From Temnothorax longispinosus (taxonomy: Eukaryota; Arthropoda; Insecta; Hymenoptera; Formicidae): DNA of 64,000 nucleotides. The notes under the pieces are model-generated. The model had not been told where the DNA came from. It searched no databases and saw nothing but the letters and a program-made list of their open reading frames with translations. Where the stretch lies: contig NC_092361.1 in assembly GCF_030848805.1 (NCBI RefSeq), positions 10,249,928 through 10,313,927 on the forward strand, in the 5' to 3' direction. Within the stretch, counting starts at the first letter, position 1. Each line of letters opens with the position of its first letter. Positions 22,535 through 34,002 of the stretch are shown piece after piece. The position numbers and the translations under genes were made by a program.

Positions 22535-23034
22535 NNNNNNNNNNNNNNNNNNNNNNNNNNNNNNNNNNNNNNNNNNNNNNNNNNNNNNNNNNNNNNNNNN
22601 NNNNNNNNNNNNNNNNNNNNNNNNNNNNNNNNNNNNNNNNNNNNNNNNNNNNNNNNNNNNNNNNNNNNNNNNNNNNNNNNNNNNNNNNNNNNNNNNNNNN
22701 NNNNNNNNNNNNNNNNNNNNNNNNNNNNNNNNNNNNNNNNNNNNNNNNNNNNNNNNNNNNNNNNNNNNNNNNNNNNNNNNNNNNNNNNNNNNNNNNNNNN
22801 NNNNNNNNNNNNNNNNNNNNNNNNNNNNNNNNNNNNNNNNNNNNNNNNNNNNNNNNNNNNNNNNNNNNNNNNNNNNNNNNNNNNNNNNNNNNNNNNNNNN
22901 NNNNNNNNNNNNNNNNNNNNNNNNNNNNNNNNNNNNNNNNNNNNNNNNNNNNNNNNNNNNNNNNNNNNNNNNNNNNNNNNNNNNNNNNNNNNNNNNNNNN
23001 NNNNNNNNNNNNNNNNNNNNNNNNNNNNNNNNNN
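22535..23034. other. Assembly gap of exactly 500 N
   Basis: 500 unknown bases, probably a placeholder. The first bases after it are already inside the copia 5' LTR, missing only its TG. Confidence 0.99.
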
Positions 23035-23267
23035 TTTAACATACTCGTAATATTTTTTTGTTTTACGCGTGCATTGTGGCGCCTCGAGCGTAGCCGAACG
23101 TGCTGGTTGGTCGAGACAAAAAACAAGGCGAGAGTGAAAGTTAGTTGTAACGAATGCGTAAAGAACGAAACACGTTCGAGTTAAGACTCCCGTTCAATAA
23201 ATATATTATATATCCGTATCATCTTCCTCTTATTTCTCCTTCCACCGATTCTGCGTAAAATCTAACA
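23035..23267 (+). repeat. Copia 5' LTR (first 2 bases in gap)
   Basis: Matches the 3' LTR at 42481-42709 closely. It ends ...AAATCTAACA and has a polyadenylation signal within gttcaataaatatattat. The first visible bases are tttaac, where the other LTR begins TGTTTAAC. Confidence 0.92.
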
Positions 23268-23283
23268 GGTTATGGGCTTATAG
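23268..23283 (+). promoter_or_regulatory. Copia primer-binding site
   Basis: GGTTATGGGCTTATAG directly follows the LTR. Copia-type elements use an internal fragment of initiator tRNA-Met as primer, and the known copia site begins GGTTATGGGC, so this fits. Confidence 0.65.
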
Positions 23284-23431
23284 TCACCCTGCCTGCGCAG
23301 TAATTTTGGTAAATGGTGTAAGCATGAAGAGGTTCGCGAAAAACGTGGTGCTCACGTGTGGCGGCAATTACGGGTCGAGTCGCGATCGCGGTATTTTTCT
23401 TTCACGAAGAGATTTCTGAAAGTGCGCAAAA

Positions 23432-25113
23432 ATGTCGGACGAATTCTCGGTGGGACACATGAAGAGGTTCAATGGATCAAATTTCCAAGCCTGGAAATTC
23501 CAGATTTCAGCAGTACTGCGGATGAAAGAGGTGTACGATATCGTTGACGGGACGCGTGTTAAGCCGGCCGACACAGAAGGCGCAAACGCGGCTTTGACAA
23601 AGACATGGCTCAAGGACGATGCGAAAGCGACCGCGATAATCACGTCGCAGATGGAGAGCAGTCAAATGGATCCGATACTTGTATGCACGACAGCAAAGGA
23701 AGTCTGGGATAAGCTGAGCAAAATTCATGAACAAAAATCGGAAACAAACAAGCTAATTCTCACACAGCGATTTCATGAATACAGGATAAAACCGACAGAC
23801 TTGATTGTTCAGCACGTGTCAAAAGTGCAAAACATGGCGCGACAACTCAAAGATCTGGGCAAAACGGTCTCGGATTTAACAATAATGGCAAAGATTTTGG
23901 CGAGTCTTACTACGAAGTACGGCACGTTCCTGACGGCTTGGGATAGTGTGGACCCCGCGCGACAGGCTATCGATAATCTGTCGGAGAGGCTGTATCAGGA
24001 AGAAATTCGGCTAAGCGCAGAAAGTGATGCTACAAGTGCGTTAGTAGTAACGAAGCATAGTACGTCGAAAACTGACAGCGATGAAAAATCGAAAGGCGAT
24101 AAGAAGAAGCGTCGTTCGAAGAAGAACGTTACGTGTTATCGTTGCCAAGAAAAAGGACATGACGCGAGTGAGTGCCCGACGAAAAACAAAGACAAGGACA
24201 AAGACAAAAGTGCTCAAGGTCAGTCGGGAAACACATTCGTCGTGATAACGTTCGAGAAGGATGGTGAATCCCGAGAGATCCGTCGGTATGTCGAACCGAC
24301 AGTCGAGCAAAGAGAACGGTTGATGCGTGTCGACACGCGAGATACCTGGATTACCGATAGTGGCGCATCCACTCACATTACTTTCCGTCGGGAGTGGTTC
24401 GTCGATTTTCGTCGCGTAACGGGACAGACTGTTTTCCTCGGCGATGACGGTAAGTGCGCGATCGAAGGGGTTGGAAAAATTGAAGTCGAGAAGCTCGTAA
24501 ACAGATCGTGGGTAGTCGGCGTGATCAAAGATGTGTATTACGTGCCTGCAGTCAAAAAGAATTTGCTCTCCGTCGGCGTGTACACGGAAAAAGATGTGAA
24601 ATTCGAAGGATTTAATGTGAAAATCGAGCGCGACGGACAGCTCTTAGCGACGGGAGCGCGACAGTCGAATCAGATTTACCGAATGTTTTTCTGCGTGCCG
24701 CCTCCACGAAACGAAGTAAATGTGTCGGCCACGAATATAAAAGGGTGGCACGAGCGACTTGGACATATCAATCAGCGATCTTTGTGCGAATTAACCAAAA
24801 AGGGGTTAATCGAAGGTGCGACCGTGAAGGACACTACCGAATTTTTCTGCTATGCGTGTCAGCTGGGAGAGCTGCACAAATTACCGTTCGACAAAACTAT
24901 CACAAAAGTTTCGAGAAGACCGGGAGAATTCGTGCATAGCGACGTTTGCGGCCCAATGCAGACTCGATCTCTCGACGGGCGGAGTATTTCGTGACATTCA
25001 AGGACGATGCCACGGCGTTTCGTCACGTGTATTTCACAAAGCATAAGTCTGACGTTCTCATTCGATTTATCAAGTTCGATCGCATGCTCGTCAATAAGTT
25101 TGGTCGGACGATA
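23432..25113 (+). pseudogene. Copia gag-protease-integrase (first block)
   Basis: Open from ATG 23432 for 520 residues. The gag region (UBN2/DUF4219-like start MSDEFSVGHMKRFNGSNFQA) is followed by one zinc knuckle, CYRCQEKGHDASEC (about residue 234). The aspartic protease has ITDSGASTHITF (about 307). The integrase zinc region has WHERLGHINQRSL and CYACQLGELH (about 439-480). The frame shifts at about 24985 just after SLDGRS and continues as YFVTFKDDATAFRHVYF, the start of the integrase core, until the 28S insertion. Gag packages the RNA, the protease cuts the polyprotein, and integrase inserts the cDNA. The long clean gag frame suggests fairly recent decay. Confidence 0.9.
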
Positions 25114-25148
<35 letters not shown>

Positions 25149-25470
25149 ATGACCAGTCATTGCGATAGTAATCCTGCTCAGTACGAGAGGAACCGCAGGT
25201 TCGGACATTTGGTTCACGCACTCGGTCGAGCGGCCGGTGGTGCGAAGCTACCATCCGTGGGATTATGCCTGAACGCCTCTAAGGCCGTATCCTCTCTAGT
25301 CAAAGGTGGCAATGATATCTCTAGGAGTCTCGTGAGTCGAAAGGCTCAAAACAATGTGACACACTTACTAGGCGGCCGGTCCCCTTGCGGGCCGGTCGTC
25401 GCACGAGCCCGGTTTGCCGTACGGCGCCTCTGCCCGTCGTCGGGATCTCACCGCTTACGACGGCACGGCG
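25114..25470 (+). rRNA. 28S rRNA 3'-domain fragment inside the copia integrase gene
   Basis: This is unmistakable large-subunit rRNA: GACCGTCGTGAGACAGGTTA at the start, then CTCAGTACGAGAGGAACCGC (sarcin-ricin loop context), TGGGATTATGCCTGAACGCC and CAATGTGACACACTTACTAG, in rRNA order. It interrupts integrase coding sequence on the sense strand. The flanks are tttggtcggacgat on the left and ctaacggtcgaacatg on the right, with no long duplication. At about 357 bp it cannot be a functional rRNA gene. Sense orientation fits template switching onto rRNA during reverse transcription, but that is inference. Confidence 0.93.
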
Positions 25471-26835
25471 TCTAACGGTCGAACATGAGTTTCGCGAGTT
25501 CGATGTCAAGACTCGGAATCGTCTGTAGACGACTTAGGTAAACGACTCTTCGTACCGACAACGGTGGCGAATATTGCAACAAGAGGATGCGGGAATACTT
25601 GGCGTCTCGCGGGATAAAGATGAAGAACACAGCTCCGTACACGCTCGCGCAGAATGGGCGATCGGAAAGAGACAATCGAACAATTATTGAGTGCGCCAGG
25701 ACGATGCTCCAGGTGAAGGGTTTGCCGTTGAGTTTGTGAGCGGAAGCCGTGAACACAGCCGTGTACACGCTGAATCGAGCGGGATGGTCGGGAACAGGCG
25801 GAAGCAGCACGCCGTACGAATTGTGGATGGGCAAGAAGCCGGACGTCAGTCACATGCGGATTTTTGGGTCGGTGGCCTACACGCACACTCCCAAGAAGTT
25901 CCTCAAGAAATTCGACGCCAGATCAAAGAGAATGATTCTCGTCGGCTATCAAGAAGACTCGTCGAACTACAGGTTGTATAACATCGATACTTACGCTGTT
26001 TCTGTCTCCAGAAATGTAGTATTCGACGAGTACGTGGGTACAGAAAATCGAGAAGAATCGGTATCGCCCGAAGGAGTTTTCAAGTTCCCGACGAGTCGCG
26101 AAGACGGAAAAGTCTGGGAAAATGAAGAAGCTGCCGTCGATAATGAAGATGTGGAACATGAGGAAGCAGGAGTAAACGAAACATCGAGGACGTAGCAGCG
26201 GTCGAAAACAACGCCGTCGGTGCAGTAGTATCACAGCCGGGACACGTGCAACGAGATTTGCGAGATCGGAGGACTCTCCGTCGTCCCGCGAGATACGAAC
26301 TGAACTTGGTCGAATACAGAGTTCCCACGACGTTCCAAGAAGCGATAACTGGACCGGAAGCTTCGAAATAAATTGGAGCGATTGAAGAAGAACTCGAAGC
26401 TCATCAAAGAAACAAAACGTGGTCGATCGTGCCGAGAGACAAGAAAAAGGCGATAGACTCGAAATGGGTCTTTAAAGTTTTGCGAGGCACCAGCGGAAGC
26501 GTTTCTCGCTTCAAGGCGCGCCTCTGTGCTCGCGGTTTTCTTCAGAATAAAGGTATCGACTATACGGAGACTTTTGCTCCTGTAGTTTGATACGACTCAC
26601 TACGTGTGCTATTGGCTATCATCACACAAGACGACCTCGAGACCGTGCAGTTCGACGTACGCACGGCTTTTCTCTACGGAGATCTACAAGAGGAAATCCA
26701 CATGGAAATTCCAGAGAGACTCGTCGAAGCCAGTGAAAGTGAGAGTGTGTGCAAGCTTGATAAATCCTTGTACGGGTTAAAGCAAGCGCCGAGATGTTGA
26801 AACGAGAAGTTCTCTAATTTTCTAAAAGCTTGTGT
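25471..26835 (+). pseudogene. Copia integrase C-terminal half and reverse transcriptase start
   Basis: Frames broken several times carry the rest of the integrase (NTAVYTLNRAGW, TPYELWMGKKPDVSHMRIF), a variable acidic linker, then reverse transcriptase (ALEEELEAH-like IGAIEEELEAHQRNKTW, FKARLCARGF, YTETFAPVV, then VRTAFLYGDL and YGLKQAPRC). Stops lie at about 26369, 26588 and 26798. Sequence ends near FLKACVHD at 26835 where Harbinger 2 begins; when copia resumes, the YVDD segment is missing. Confidence 0.88.
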
Positions 26836-28517
26836 CCACGATGCTAGAACTCGGTCTGAGTTCTCGGTCAGAGTTCTCGCATAGATTTCTCTCATCTCGG
26901 ATGAATCTAGAAAGCGTTGTTTATGGAAGTTACCTTACCGCAGTTGAATTTTAGTCTATGGATACATTCTAACCCCTACAAATATAAGACATCTACTTTC
27001 TATATGTACACATATAGAAGCGTAAGTTAATAATCTTAATTATTCATTTATATGAGAACATTTTTAACGCGTAAAATTCCTTTCTAATAAAACAAAGAAT
27101 AATAATTTAAATATATTTTATTTTAATTTTTAGATACGGTGAATTGCAAAACTTCCAAATAATATTTCTTAACGATATAAGTGCTAAGTTATGAAGTTAA
27201 AAGCTAAAAAATTGATTACAAACTTGATTACAATCGCTCTAATTGCTGAAATTGCGGAAAGAAAAGAGAGAGTAAAAAAAAGAAATAAACAAAAAACCAA
27301 AGACGACCACGGTCCATTTGAACACGTAAATGGATGCTTCAAAAAAATTGTGCATTGAGAGGGACAATCAACTTAGCACATACAGAATTAAGAATTGAAG
27401 ATAAAGAATATTTTACAAGGTTTTTTAGGATGCGGATTAATTTGTTCGATCAACTTGTAGAAAAAGTAGCACCTTATATACAACGTCAAAATACAAATAT
27501 GAGAAAATGTATATCACCTAAGGGACAAGTATCACTGACTTTAAGGTTTTTAGTTACTGGTGAAAGTTACAGAAGTTTAGAATATTCGACAAAGATTCCA
27601 GCATGCACAATTTCTCGCATAATTCCTGAGACATATCGTGTTATATACGAAGTCCTTTGAAACGATTATTTACAGGTAAATAAGATTTTATTGTCAACAA
27701 TAATATGTTAATTTAATCTTCTTTGAATATTAATAAATAAGTTACTTATTTCCTGATTTTTGTAGACATCAACTACAATTGAAGAATGGGAACGTATTGA
27801 AAATAGTTATTTACAATTATGGAATGTTCCAAATTGTATTGGTTCCATAGATGGTCGACATATACAATTTAGAGCACCGTTTAAAGATGGATCATTATAT
27901 CACAATTACAAAGGCACTAACAGCATTGTTCTCTTGGCATTAGTCAACGCGCAGTATCAATTTACATATGTTAATATCGGAGTTAACGGTAGAGTAAGTG
28001 ATGGAGGTGTTTTCCGTGATAGTGACTTAGCACAACTTTTAAATAATCCATAAAATCCACTGAATGTGCCACAAGATAAACCATTACCTGGTATGAACGA
28101 ACCTGTCCCATACGTCATATTAGCTGATGCTGTTTTTCCGTTACAAAATCATATATTAAAACCATATCCATCACGAAATTTATCTCATGATAAAAGGATA
28201 TTTAATTACAGACTAAGTAGAGGTAGATGGTTGAAAATGCTTTTGGTATATTGGCAAATAAATTTTGAGTGCTTTTAAGGGGTCATATCTGTTTCTCGGC
28301 CCTGAAAAGTGGTCCAATAATTATGAGGGATTACTAAAAAACTATTAGACCGATTAAGTTGAATCTTTTTTTATTGTAAAGAGTGTCTTTTGCAGGAAAA
28401 AAAACATACACTAAAAAGAAAAAATGTAGCGGCTGCGTGCATTGGCGTAGGACGTCTTTTTTCGCGCAGGCACAAACGGTGGGCATGATAACTGCCTCAG
28501 CATTCGTCCGATTAACT

Positions 28518-29790
28518 TGTAACGATGCACCCTCAAATATGCATCGTTCCGGCAGTAACACCACGCCGAGACCACCCAGCCGACCACCCGCGGGGGTGAA
28601 GAACGGGCACGGTGTGCCCAGCGTATTTTTAATCGTTCTCACATGCAATGTTAGGAAGTCCGCGAACGGACTTAACGCGGCAACCGTCTCACCGCGCCGA
28701 GCGGTGCCGAAGGCGGCTGAAGACCGCCGAACGCGATCACGGCGTCGGGGCGCCGCGATCCCCGATCGTTCCGCCGCACCGGCCCGGCGCTCGCGATCGC
28801 CGTCGTTACCCCCACCACGCCGCAATGCCGCCGCGACGCGTATATAAGCCCGGCGTCGCTGGCACAATTTGCGATTCCCGATCATCCGTCGTACCGACCA
28901 CACCGATCCTGAACTCTCGCATCCGCTATCCCGAGCCAGTCAGATACGAAGGTAGAGCGCCTCCGGCCTTCTCTGTCTTCGCCGAGTGCGTCTCGGCAAA
29001 CGACCAGCTACATCCAGCCAAAGCCAGTCCAACACGAAGATAGAGCGCCTTCGGCCCTCTCTGTCTTCGCCGAGTGCGTCTCGGCAAACGACCAGCTACC
29101 TCCATCCAAAGCCAGTCTGAAACGAGGGTAGAGCGCCTCCGGCCTTCTCTGTCTTCGCCGAGTGCGTCTCGGTTGACGATTAGCTTCATCCACTCTCGAC
29201 GCTTGCAGTCGGCCTCCACCGAACGCTGCTCGGTGGCCGTACTCGCGCCGCCCTTCTTCGAGCTAGCCGCTCGTAGCCACCACCGAGCGCTTCTCGGTCG
29301 ACCTTGCGCTAAGCTCGATCCCGCCGCCTACCGCGCCGAATTATCACGATCTCTCTCGCCCGCGCTTCGCGATCCCCGCCTCGCGCCATTTTCCCGCGCT
29401 CCGATCTGTACTCCCGGGAAAAACCGGCGCCGCCCGCGCCGATACCCTTTGTAACGCGATTCGGCCCGCAAGACCACCGAAAGTACCGGCTCCGCCCCGT
29501 ACATACCGCGCGCCGCCCGCGACACACCACGCATTGTATCTCGCGAACACGTGTTACCACACTCCGATTTACTCGCTGCAAATATCGCGAACCATCGTAA
29601 CTCTGTACATAAATCCGTTGTAAATACCGCGAACACTTTTGTTACCGAATAAAGTCTTGTCACTTGTTACTTGCATTTAAACCGAGGTAATACGCTTTAT
29701 TCTGCCGACCCCGTCACGCTTCTGCTCCTCCGCGCCTCCTTTGAACCCAGACCAGCCGCGAGCTAGATCCGCGCTTCGAAGCCAGATTGT
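28518..29790 (+). mobile_element. Ty3-type LTR, diverged relative of the 1-kb and 62-kb copies
   Basis: Starts TGTAACGATGCACCCTC with a short stem (atgcatcg), like the LTRs at 1370 (minus) and 62227. A TATA box (tatataagccc) lies near 28840. A polyadenylation signal (gaataaagtcttg) near 29647 and a downstream T-rich region fit an R-U5 boundary. The right end is approximate. GC-rich open frames on both strands here are not genes. Confidence 0.6.
28930..29190. repeat. Three tandem units of about 92 bp within the LTR
   Basis: The unit contains tagagcgcctccggccttct, ctgtcttcgccgagtgcgtc and tcggcaaacgaccagc, and repeats three times with about 90% identity. It lies downstream of the TATA box, so it would be in the transcript leader. 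Confidence 0.88.
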
Positions 29791-30117
29791 TTTAAACTTC
29801 ATTTTTTGTATACATATTTCTAATGAAATTCTTTATCGTGTCACGGGGGCTTTTATTGATAAGTTCAATTATGTTTTAATAATAATAAAAATGTAACGAC
29901 TTTTTCAGAAAAAATCACGACAACTTTTTGAAAGTGTGACCATTTCCGTAATTTTTTTTTTCTAGAAAAATCCCTCTCGTGACACGAGAATCACGATCCC
30001 AAAAAATAATAAAAATTCCAAAAATTTTGCAAATTGAGAATTATATCGCCAGTAAGTGAAAATAATTCAGCTTTGGTGTACTTTATTCGACCCAACTGGC
30101 CAACTTTATTAAATAGA

Positions 30118-30158
30118 ACGCTACGTTTCGACCTCGGGTTTAGGTCCTTTTCAAGCGT
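30118..30158 (-). ncRNA. Hammerhead-like ribozyme motif, PLE1 minus copy
   Basis: Same sequence as the motif at 32345-32385, on the other strand, in the terminal repeat of the element. See that entry for the fold. Confidence 0.55.
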
Positions 30159-30567
30159 CACGAGTACAAATTATTAATTAGTTAGGCATAATGCCTGCTA
30201 CGCCACATCTAAAACTAATGAATAAAAAGTAAAAATTACGACATGTAACATATATAGTCCACAATTAATATAAATAAAGTACTTACATAATTTGTTCGTT
30301 CAGAATTAAAAATATAAAAAAGACCGTTGACACGGCATATTCGATCGTTCATCGTCAAAGAACTTGTCTAGTCGGAAATGTTACTGTTAATGTGCGGACA
30401 CGGAGAACAACAAAACAGTACCGCTTAAAGCGAGAAGGTGGGGGAAACAGAGTAAGAAGTAGGAAATTATGTCTCTTCTATAATGCGTTCGTAGAGAGCG
30501 TTGAGCTTCTCTGTGTCTTTTTGTAAATTTATATTATCGTTGAATTTTTTTATAAAAAATATTTCTG

Positions 30568-31155
30568 CTATTTCCCTCTCCTTTTAGTCTGTTTCTCCTT
30601 GTGTAAAATTACTAGTTTATTCCAGTCAAAGTCGTGTCCATATGACGTTCTGTGACAACTAACCATGGAATGATTACTGACGTTCTTCTTTATATCATTC
30701 TGGTGCTCCCTGAAACGCGTGCATAAATGCCGTTTCGTTTGCCTGATGTACGCAGCATTACAGTCTTTGCAGTTTATTTTATAAACTAATTCGGTTTGAT
30801 TAAGATCATCTATCTTGTCTTTCCCTCTTTTTATTATGCAGTCGAGTTTTTTAGGGACCGTATATAGAGTATTAATATTGACTTTCTTTAGATCTCGACT
30901 TATGGACTCACTCAGATCTTTCACATATGGTAACGGTATACTATTCTTTGGATCAAAAATTATTTTACTATTCTCGGTAGACGTATTTCGTGTTTTAAGG
31001 TGATTTAATCTTTTGGCAATGTATTTATTAATGATTGACTTTGGAAAACTGTTGTTAGTCAAGATATCTTTAACAATTTTGATGTTAGAATTATGGAATT
31101 TTTTGTCCGAGAGTATAATAGCGCGGTCAACTAAGCTTGTGATGGTGTTTATTTT
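30568..31155 (-). pseudogene. Penelope-like 1 endonuclease fragment (minus copy)
   Basis: 5'-truncated frame holding the linker and the GIY-YIG endonuclease: CKDCNAAYIRQTKRHLCTRF. The usual YIGQT is YIRQT here. Downstream histidines (REHQND, SMVSCH) fit the family. The amino-acid sequence is the same as in the plus copy. RT is absent. Confidence 0.82.
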
Positions 31156-31159
31156 AATA

Positions 31160-31935
31160 ACCTAAGAGCTTTTAATAACTATCACCCCAGATTGAAATTC
31201 ACATATGAAACGGAAAAAGACGGGTCACTAAACTTTCTTGACACAACGGTGATCCGAAATGGCAATACTTTGATAACGAATTGGTACAGGAAACCTACAT
31301 TTTCTGGACGATATACAAACTTTTATTCGAATCACCCGTTAAAATACAAAATAAACACCATCACAAGCTTAGTTGACCGCGCTATTATACTCTCGGACAA
31401 AAAATTCCATAATTCTAACATCAAAATTGTTAAAGATATCTTGACTAACAACAGTTTTCCAAAGTCAATCATTAATAAATACATTGCCAAAAGATTAAAT
31501 CACCTTAAAACACGAAATACGTCTACCGAGAATAGTAAAATAATTTTTGATCCAAAGAATAGTATACCGTTACCATATGTGAAAGATCTGAGTGAGTCCA
31601 TAAGTCGAGATCTAAAGAAAGTCAATATTAATACTCTATATACGGTCCCTAAAAAACTCGACTGCATAATAAAAAGAGGGAAAGACAAGATAGATGATCT
31701 TAATCAAACCGAATTAGTTTATAAAATAAACTGCAAAGACTGTAATGCTGCGTACATCAGGCAAACGAAACGGCATTTATGCACGCGTTTCAGGGAGCAC
31801 CAGAATGATATAAAGAAGAACGTCAGTAATCATTCCATGGTTAGTTGTCACAGAACGTCATATGGACACGACTTTGACTGGAATAAACTAGTAATTTTAC
31901 ACAAGGAGAAACAGACTAAAAGGAGAGGGAAATAG
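31160..31935 (+). pseudogene. Penelope-like 1 RT end and GIY-YIG endonuclease (plus copy)
   Basis: The frame starts in the last part of reverse transcriptase (RAFNNYHPRLKFTYE), then LNFLDTTVIR and TNWYRKPTFSGRYTNFYS, the conserved thumb-side motifs of Penelope-like RTs, a linker, and the GIY-YIG domain CNAAYIRQTKRHLCTRFREH. A stop at 31933-31935 comes a little earlier than in element 2. It would nick DNA for target-primed reverse transcription. Catalytic RT is missing. Confidence 0.85.
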
Positions 31936-32344
31936 CAGAAATATTTTTTATAAAAAAATTCAACGATAATATAAATTTACAAAAAGACACAGAGAAGCTC
32001 AACGCTCTCTACGAACGCATTATAGAAGAGACATAATTTCCTACTTCTTACTCTGTTTCCCCCACCTTCTCGCTTTAAGCGGTACTGTTTTGTTGTTCTC
32101 CGTGTCCGCACATTAACAGTAACATTTCCGACTAGACAAGTTCTTTGACGATGAACGATCGAATATGCCGTGTCAACGGTCTTTTTTATATTTTTAATTC
32201 TGAACGAACAAATTATGTAAGTACTTTATTTATATTAATTGTGGACTATATATGTTACATGTCGTAATTTTTACTTTTTATTCATTAGTTTTAGATGTGG
32301 CGTAGCAGGCATTATGCCTAACTAATTAATAATTTGTACTCGTG

Positions 32345-32385
32345 ACGCTTGAAAAGGACCTAAACCCGAGGTCGAAACGTAGCGT
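32345..32385 (+). ncRNA. Hammerhead-like ribozyme motif, PLE1 plus copy
   Basis: Reads as a type I hammerhead. Helix I is ACGC paired with GCGU. The core strand is UUGAAAAG. Helix II is GACCU/AGGUC with a 7-nt loop. GAA follows, then a self-complementary ACGU that can form helix III only in a dimer or as a minimal stem, then A at the cleavage position. Penelope-like elements are known to carry hammerheads in their terminal repeats. The core deviates from CUGANGA (U at position 3, A at position 8, one extra base), so activity is uncertain. Confidence 0.6.
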
Positions 32386-32765
32386 TCTATTTAATAAAGT
32401 TGGCCAGTTGGGTCGAATAAAGTACACCAAAGCTGAATTCCAAAAATTTTGTTGTATTTTTTCTTCTTAGCGTATGTTTTCTTTCCTGCAAAAGACACTC
32501 TTTACAATAAAAAAAGATTTAACTTAATCGGTCTAATAGTTTTCTAGCAATCCCTCATAATTATTGGACCACTTTTCAGGGCCGAGAAACAGATATGACC
32601 CCTTAACACAAATGCATCTACCTGTTGAAACTGTCCAAAATATTACACTTGCATGTTGTGCGTTACACAATTATCTTAGTAAAGAAAATGCTGCTTATTT
32701 ACATACGGATATTGATAGCCCTACCAATTATTATTAGCGTATACTGAATAAAGAACGAACATGGG

Positions 32766-32989
32766 TGAAGTACTCGTAATACAACTCTTTATTCGAACCA
32801 GTACATAAGTCAGGACTCGCGAGAGCAAAAGCTATTACAAACGTGATTATAGAAAGGAAACTTAGAACAGTGTTGCCAAAACTAAAAGACTCACTAGAGT
32901 AAAATGAATGATAGCGCCATATCGCGTCAATGTATGTAACTAAAAGAAAAGAAACCTTCAATTTATCTTGATTACATATAACTCTAACA
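32766..32989 (-). mobile_element. Probable solo LTR (224 bp) in the transposase tail of Harbinger 2
   Basis: On the minus strand it starts TGTTAGAGTTATATGTAATC and ends ...GTATTACGAGTACTTCA, with TG/CA borders and a polyadenylation signal (cgaataaagagttg) near the 3' end, which is a copia-like layout. It separates blocks 3 and 4 of the transposase. No clean duplication of the target is visible. Confidence 0.55.
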
Positions 32990-33140
32990 GACATAGACAC
33001 TGAAAGTTTAGAAAAACATACTATAAGACCTGCTACATGGAGAAATGATAACGTACAGTTACGCAACTTGGAAGTTGTAAATATAAGACTAATAAGTACA
33101 AATGCAATTCATATTCGCAATGTATTTAAAGAATAATTTA

Positions 33141-33964
33141 ATACCGTGGGCAGGGTTGAATGGCAGGAATTTATGATATTACTTTTGCATGTGTAAAAAT
33201 ATATATATTTTTTATATTTCCTTGTAACACAATATTTTGTAACACTGTAATTAATATTTATGCATCCAGTATATGTATCGAATATTTGCATTATAATATT
33301 ATATTTTAATTAGCGCTTTTATATTGTATTTTTCATCAGGTATACATATTTGTTACCGTTACATCAATAACAAAATAAAATAATCTGTCTCCTTAAACAT
33401 AAAATAATAATACATATATATAGAACATAAAAGTACGCAAACATGTATAGAACATGAAGACATATGTGTTACTTATTTAATATTTTCGTTCTCTACTAAT
33501 GTAATATAATCTGGCTTTGTAACTAGTTGAATTTCCTTGATAAAATATATTAAGTATAAGAAAAAAATACAATAACACGAAAATACATTAATGTAACACA
33601 ATATTTTATAACACTACAATATTTATATTATTATGTATGCATTCAATATTTGTATTATAATATTACATTTCAACTATTGTTCTTATATTACTTCTTTTTT
33701 TATCAGGTACATTTGTTACCGTTACATTAACCAAATAAAATAATCTCACTTTTTCAACATAAAATAAAATGTACAGAACAAAAGTACGCAAACATGTCTA
33801 GAACATAACATACATTACTTATTCAATATTTTCGTTATCTATCAGTGCAGTAATCTCTCTTTGTAAGCAGTTGAACCGTTTTTGGTCCTTAATCTTGCGT
33901 AACTTACTTTGTAGATTTGTTATTGTTACATTAACATTAACAAAATAAAATAATATAAAACTTT
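33141..33964 (-). repeat. Duplicated 3' ends of the MADF gene
   Basis: On the minus strand the peptide tail KDQKRFNCLQREITALIDNE at about 33905-33830 copies the end of the MADF gene at 36650-36566, and a more decayed third copy lies at about 33545-33475. The surrounding AT-rich phrases (acataaaataaaatgtatagaac, cgcaaacatgta) repeat as well with a period near 350 bp. This is a tandem duplication, and Penelope-like element 2 inserted between copies. Confidence 0.7.
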
Positions 33965-34002
33965 GTATTAGTCGGCCCCTGACTGGCAATAATTTATAAT
34001 TG

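Larger units (their letters stand above)
30058..32440. mobile_element. Penelope-like element 1, two copies head to head
   Basis: The copies diverge from about 31156: a minus copy down to 30058 and a plus copy up to 32440. Their outer terminal sequences (gtcgaataaagtacaccaaa, gttggccagttgggtcg) are exact mirror images. Each encodes the GIY-YIG C-terminus. Inverted, 5'-truncated pairs are a known arrangement of Penelope-like retroelements. The two arms are almost identical, so either the pair is young or gene conversion has kept them alike. Confidence 0.85.
28278..32602. mobile_element. TTAA-flanked TIR element carrying an LTR and a Penelope element
   Basis: Terminal inverted repeats start GGGGTCATATCTGTTTCTCG and match for about 100 bp (into gtaaagagtgtcttttgcagg). 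TTAA stands at 28274-28277 and 32603-32606, and the Harbinger 2 transposase frame is continuous across it. TTAA duplication suggests piggyBac or Kolobok. There is no transposase; the interior is occupied by a Ty3-type LTR (28518 on) and Penelope-like element 1 (30058-32440). Confidence 0.82.
27330..33140 (+). pseudogene. Harbinger 2 DDE transposase, broken
   Basis: Block 1 (27388-27660) is the N-terminal helical region (YFTRFFRMRINLFDQLVEKV) with a TGA just before the donor. Block 2 (27768-28277) has the catalytic parts IGSIDGRHIQF and VILADAVFPL and, after a stop at 28053 and a frameshift, the glutamate box around MVENAFGILAN. The frame is then cut by a TTAA-flanked element. Block 3 (32610-32737) continues with ETVQNITLACCALHNYL. 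A solo LTR intervenes, and block 4 (32988-33140) is the tail ending NAIHIRNVFKE-stop. The D, D and E residues are still readable, but the gene cannot be translated through. Confidence 0.8.

Noticed and set aside
22380..23126. 248-residue minus frame through the gap
   Set aside because: It consists of the GA microsatellite and unknown bases.
25114..25470. Part of an active rDNA array
   Set aside because: Only a 357-bp fragment, embedded in copia integrase sequence on both sides.
28334..29663. Arginine-rich frames on both strands of the 28.5-29.7 kb LTR
   Set aside because: They overlap each other and tandem LTR repeats, with no start context or domain.
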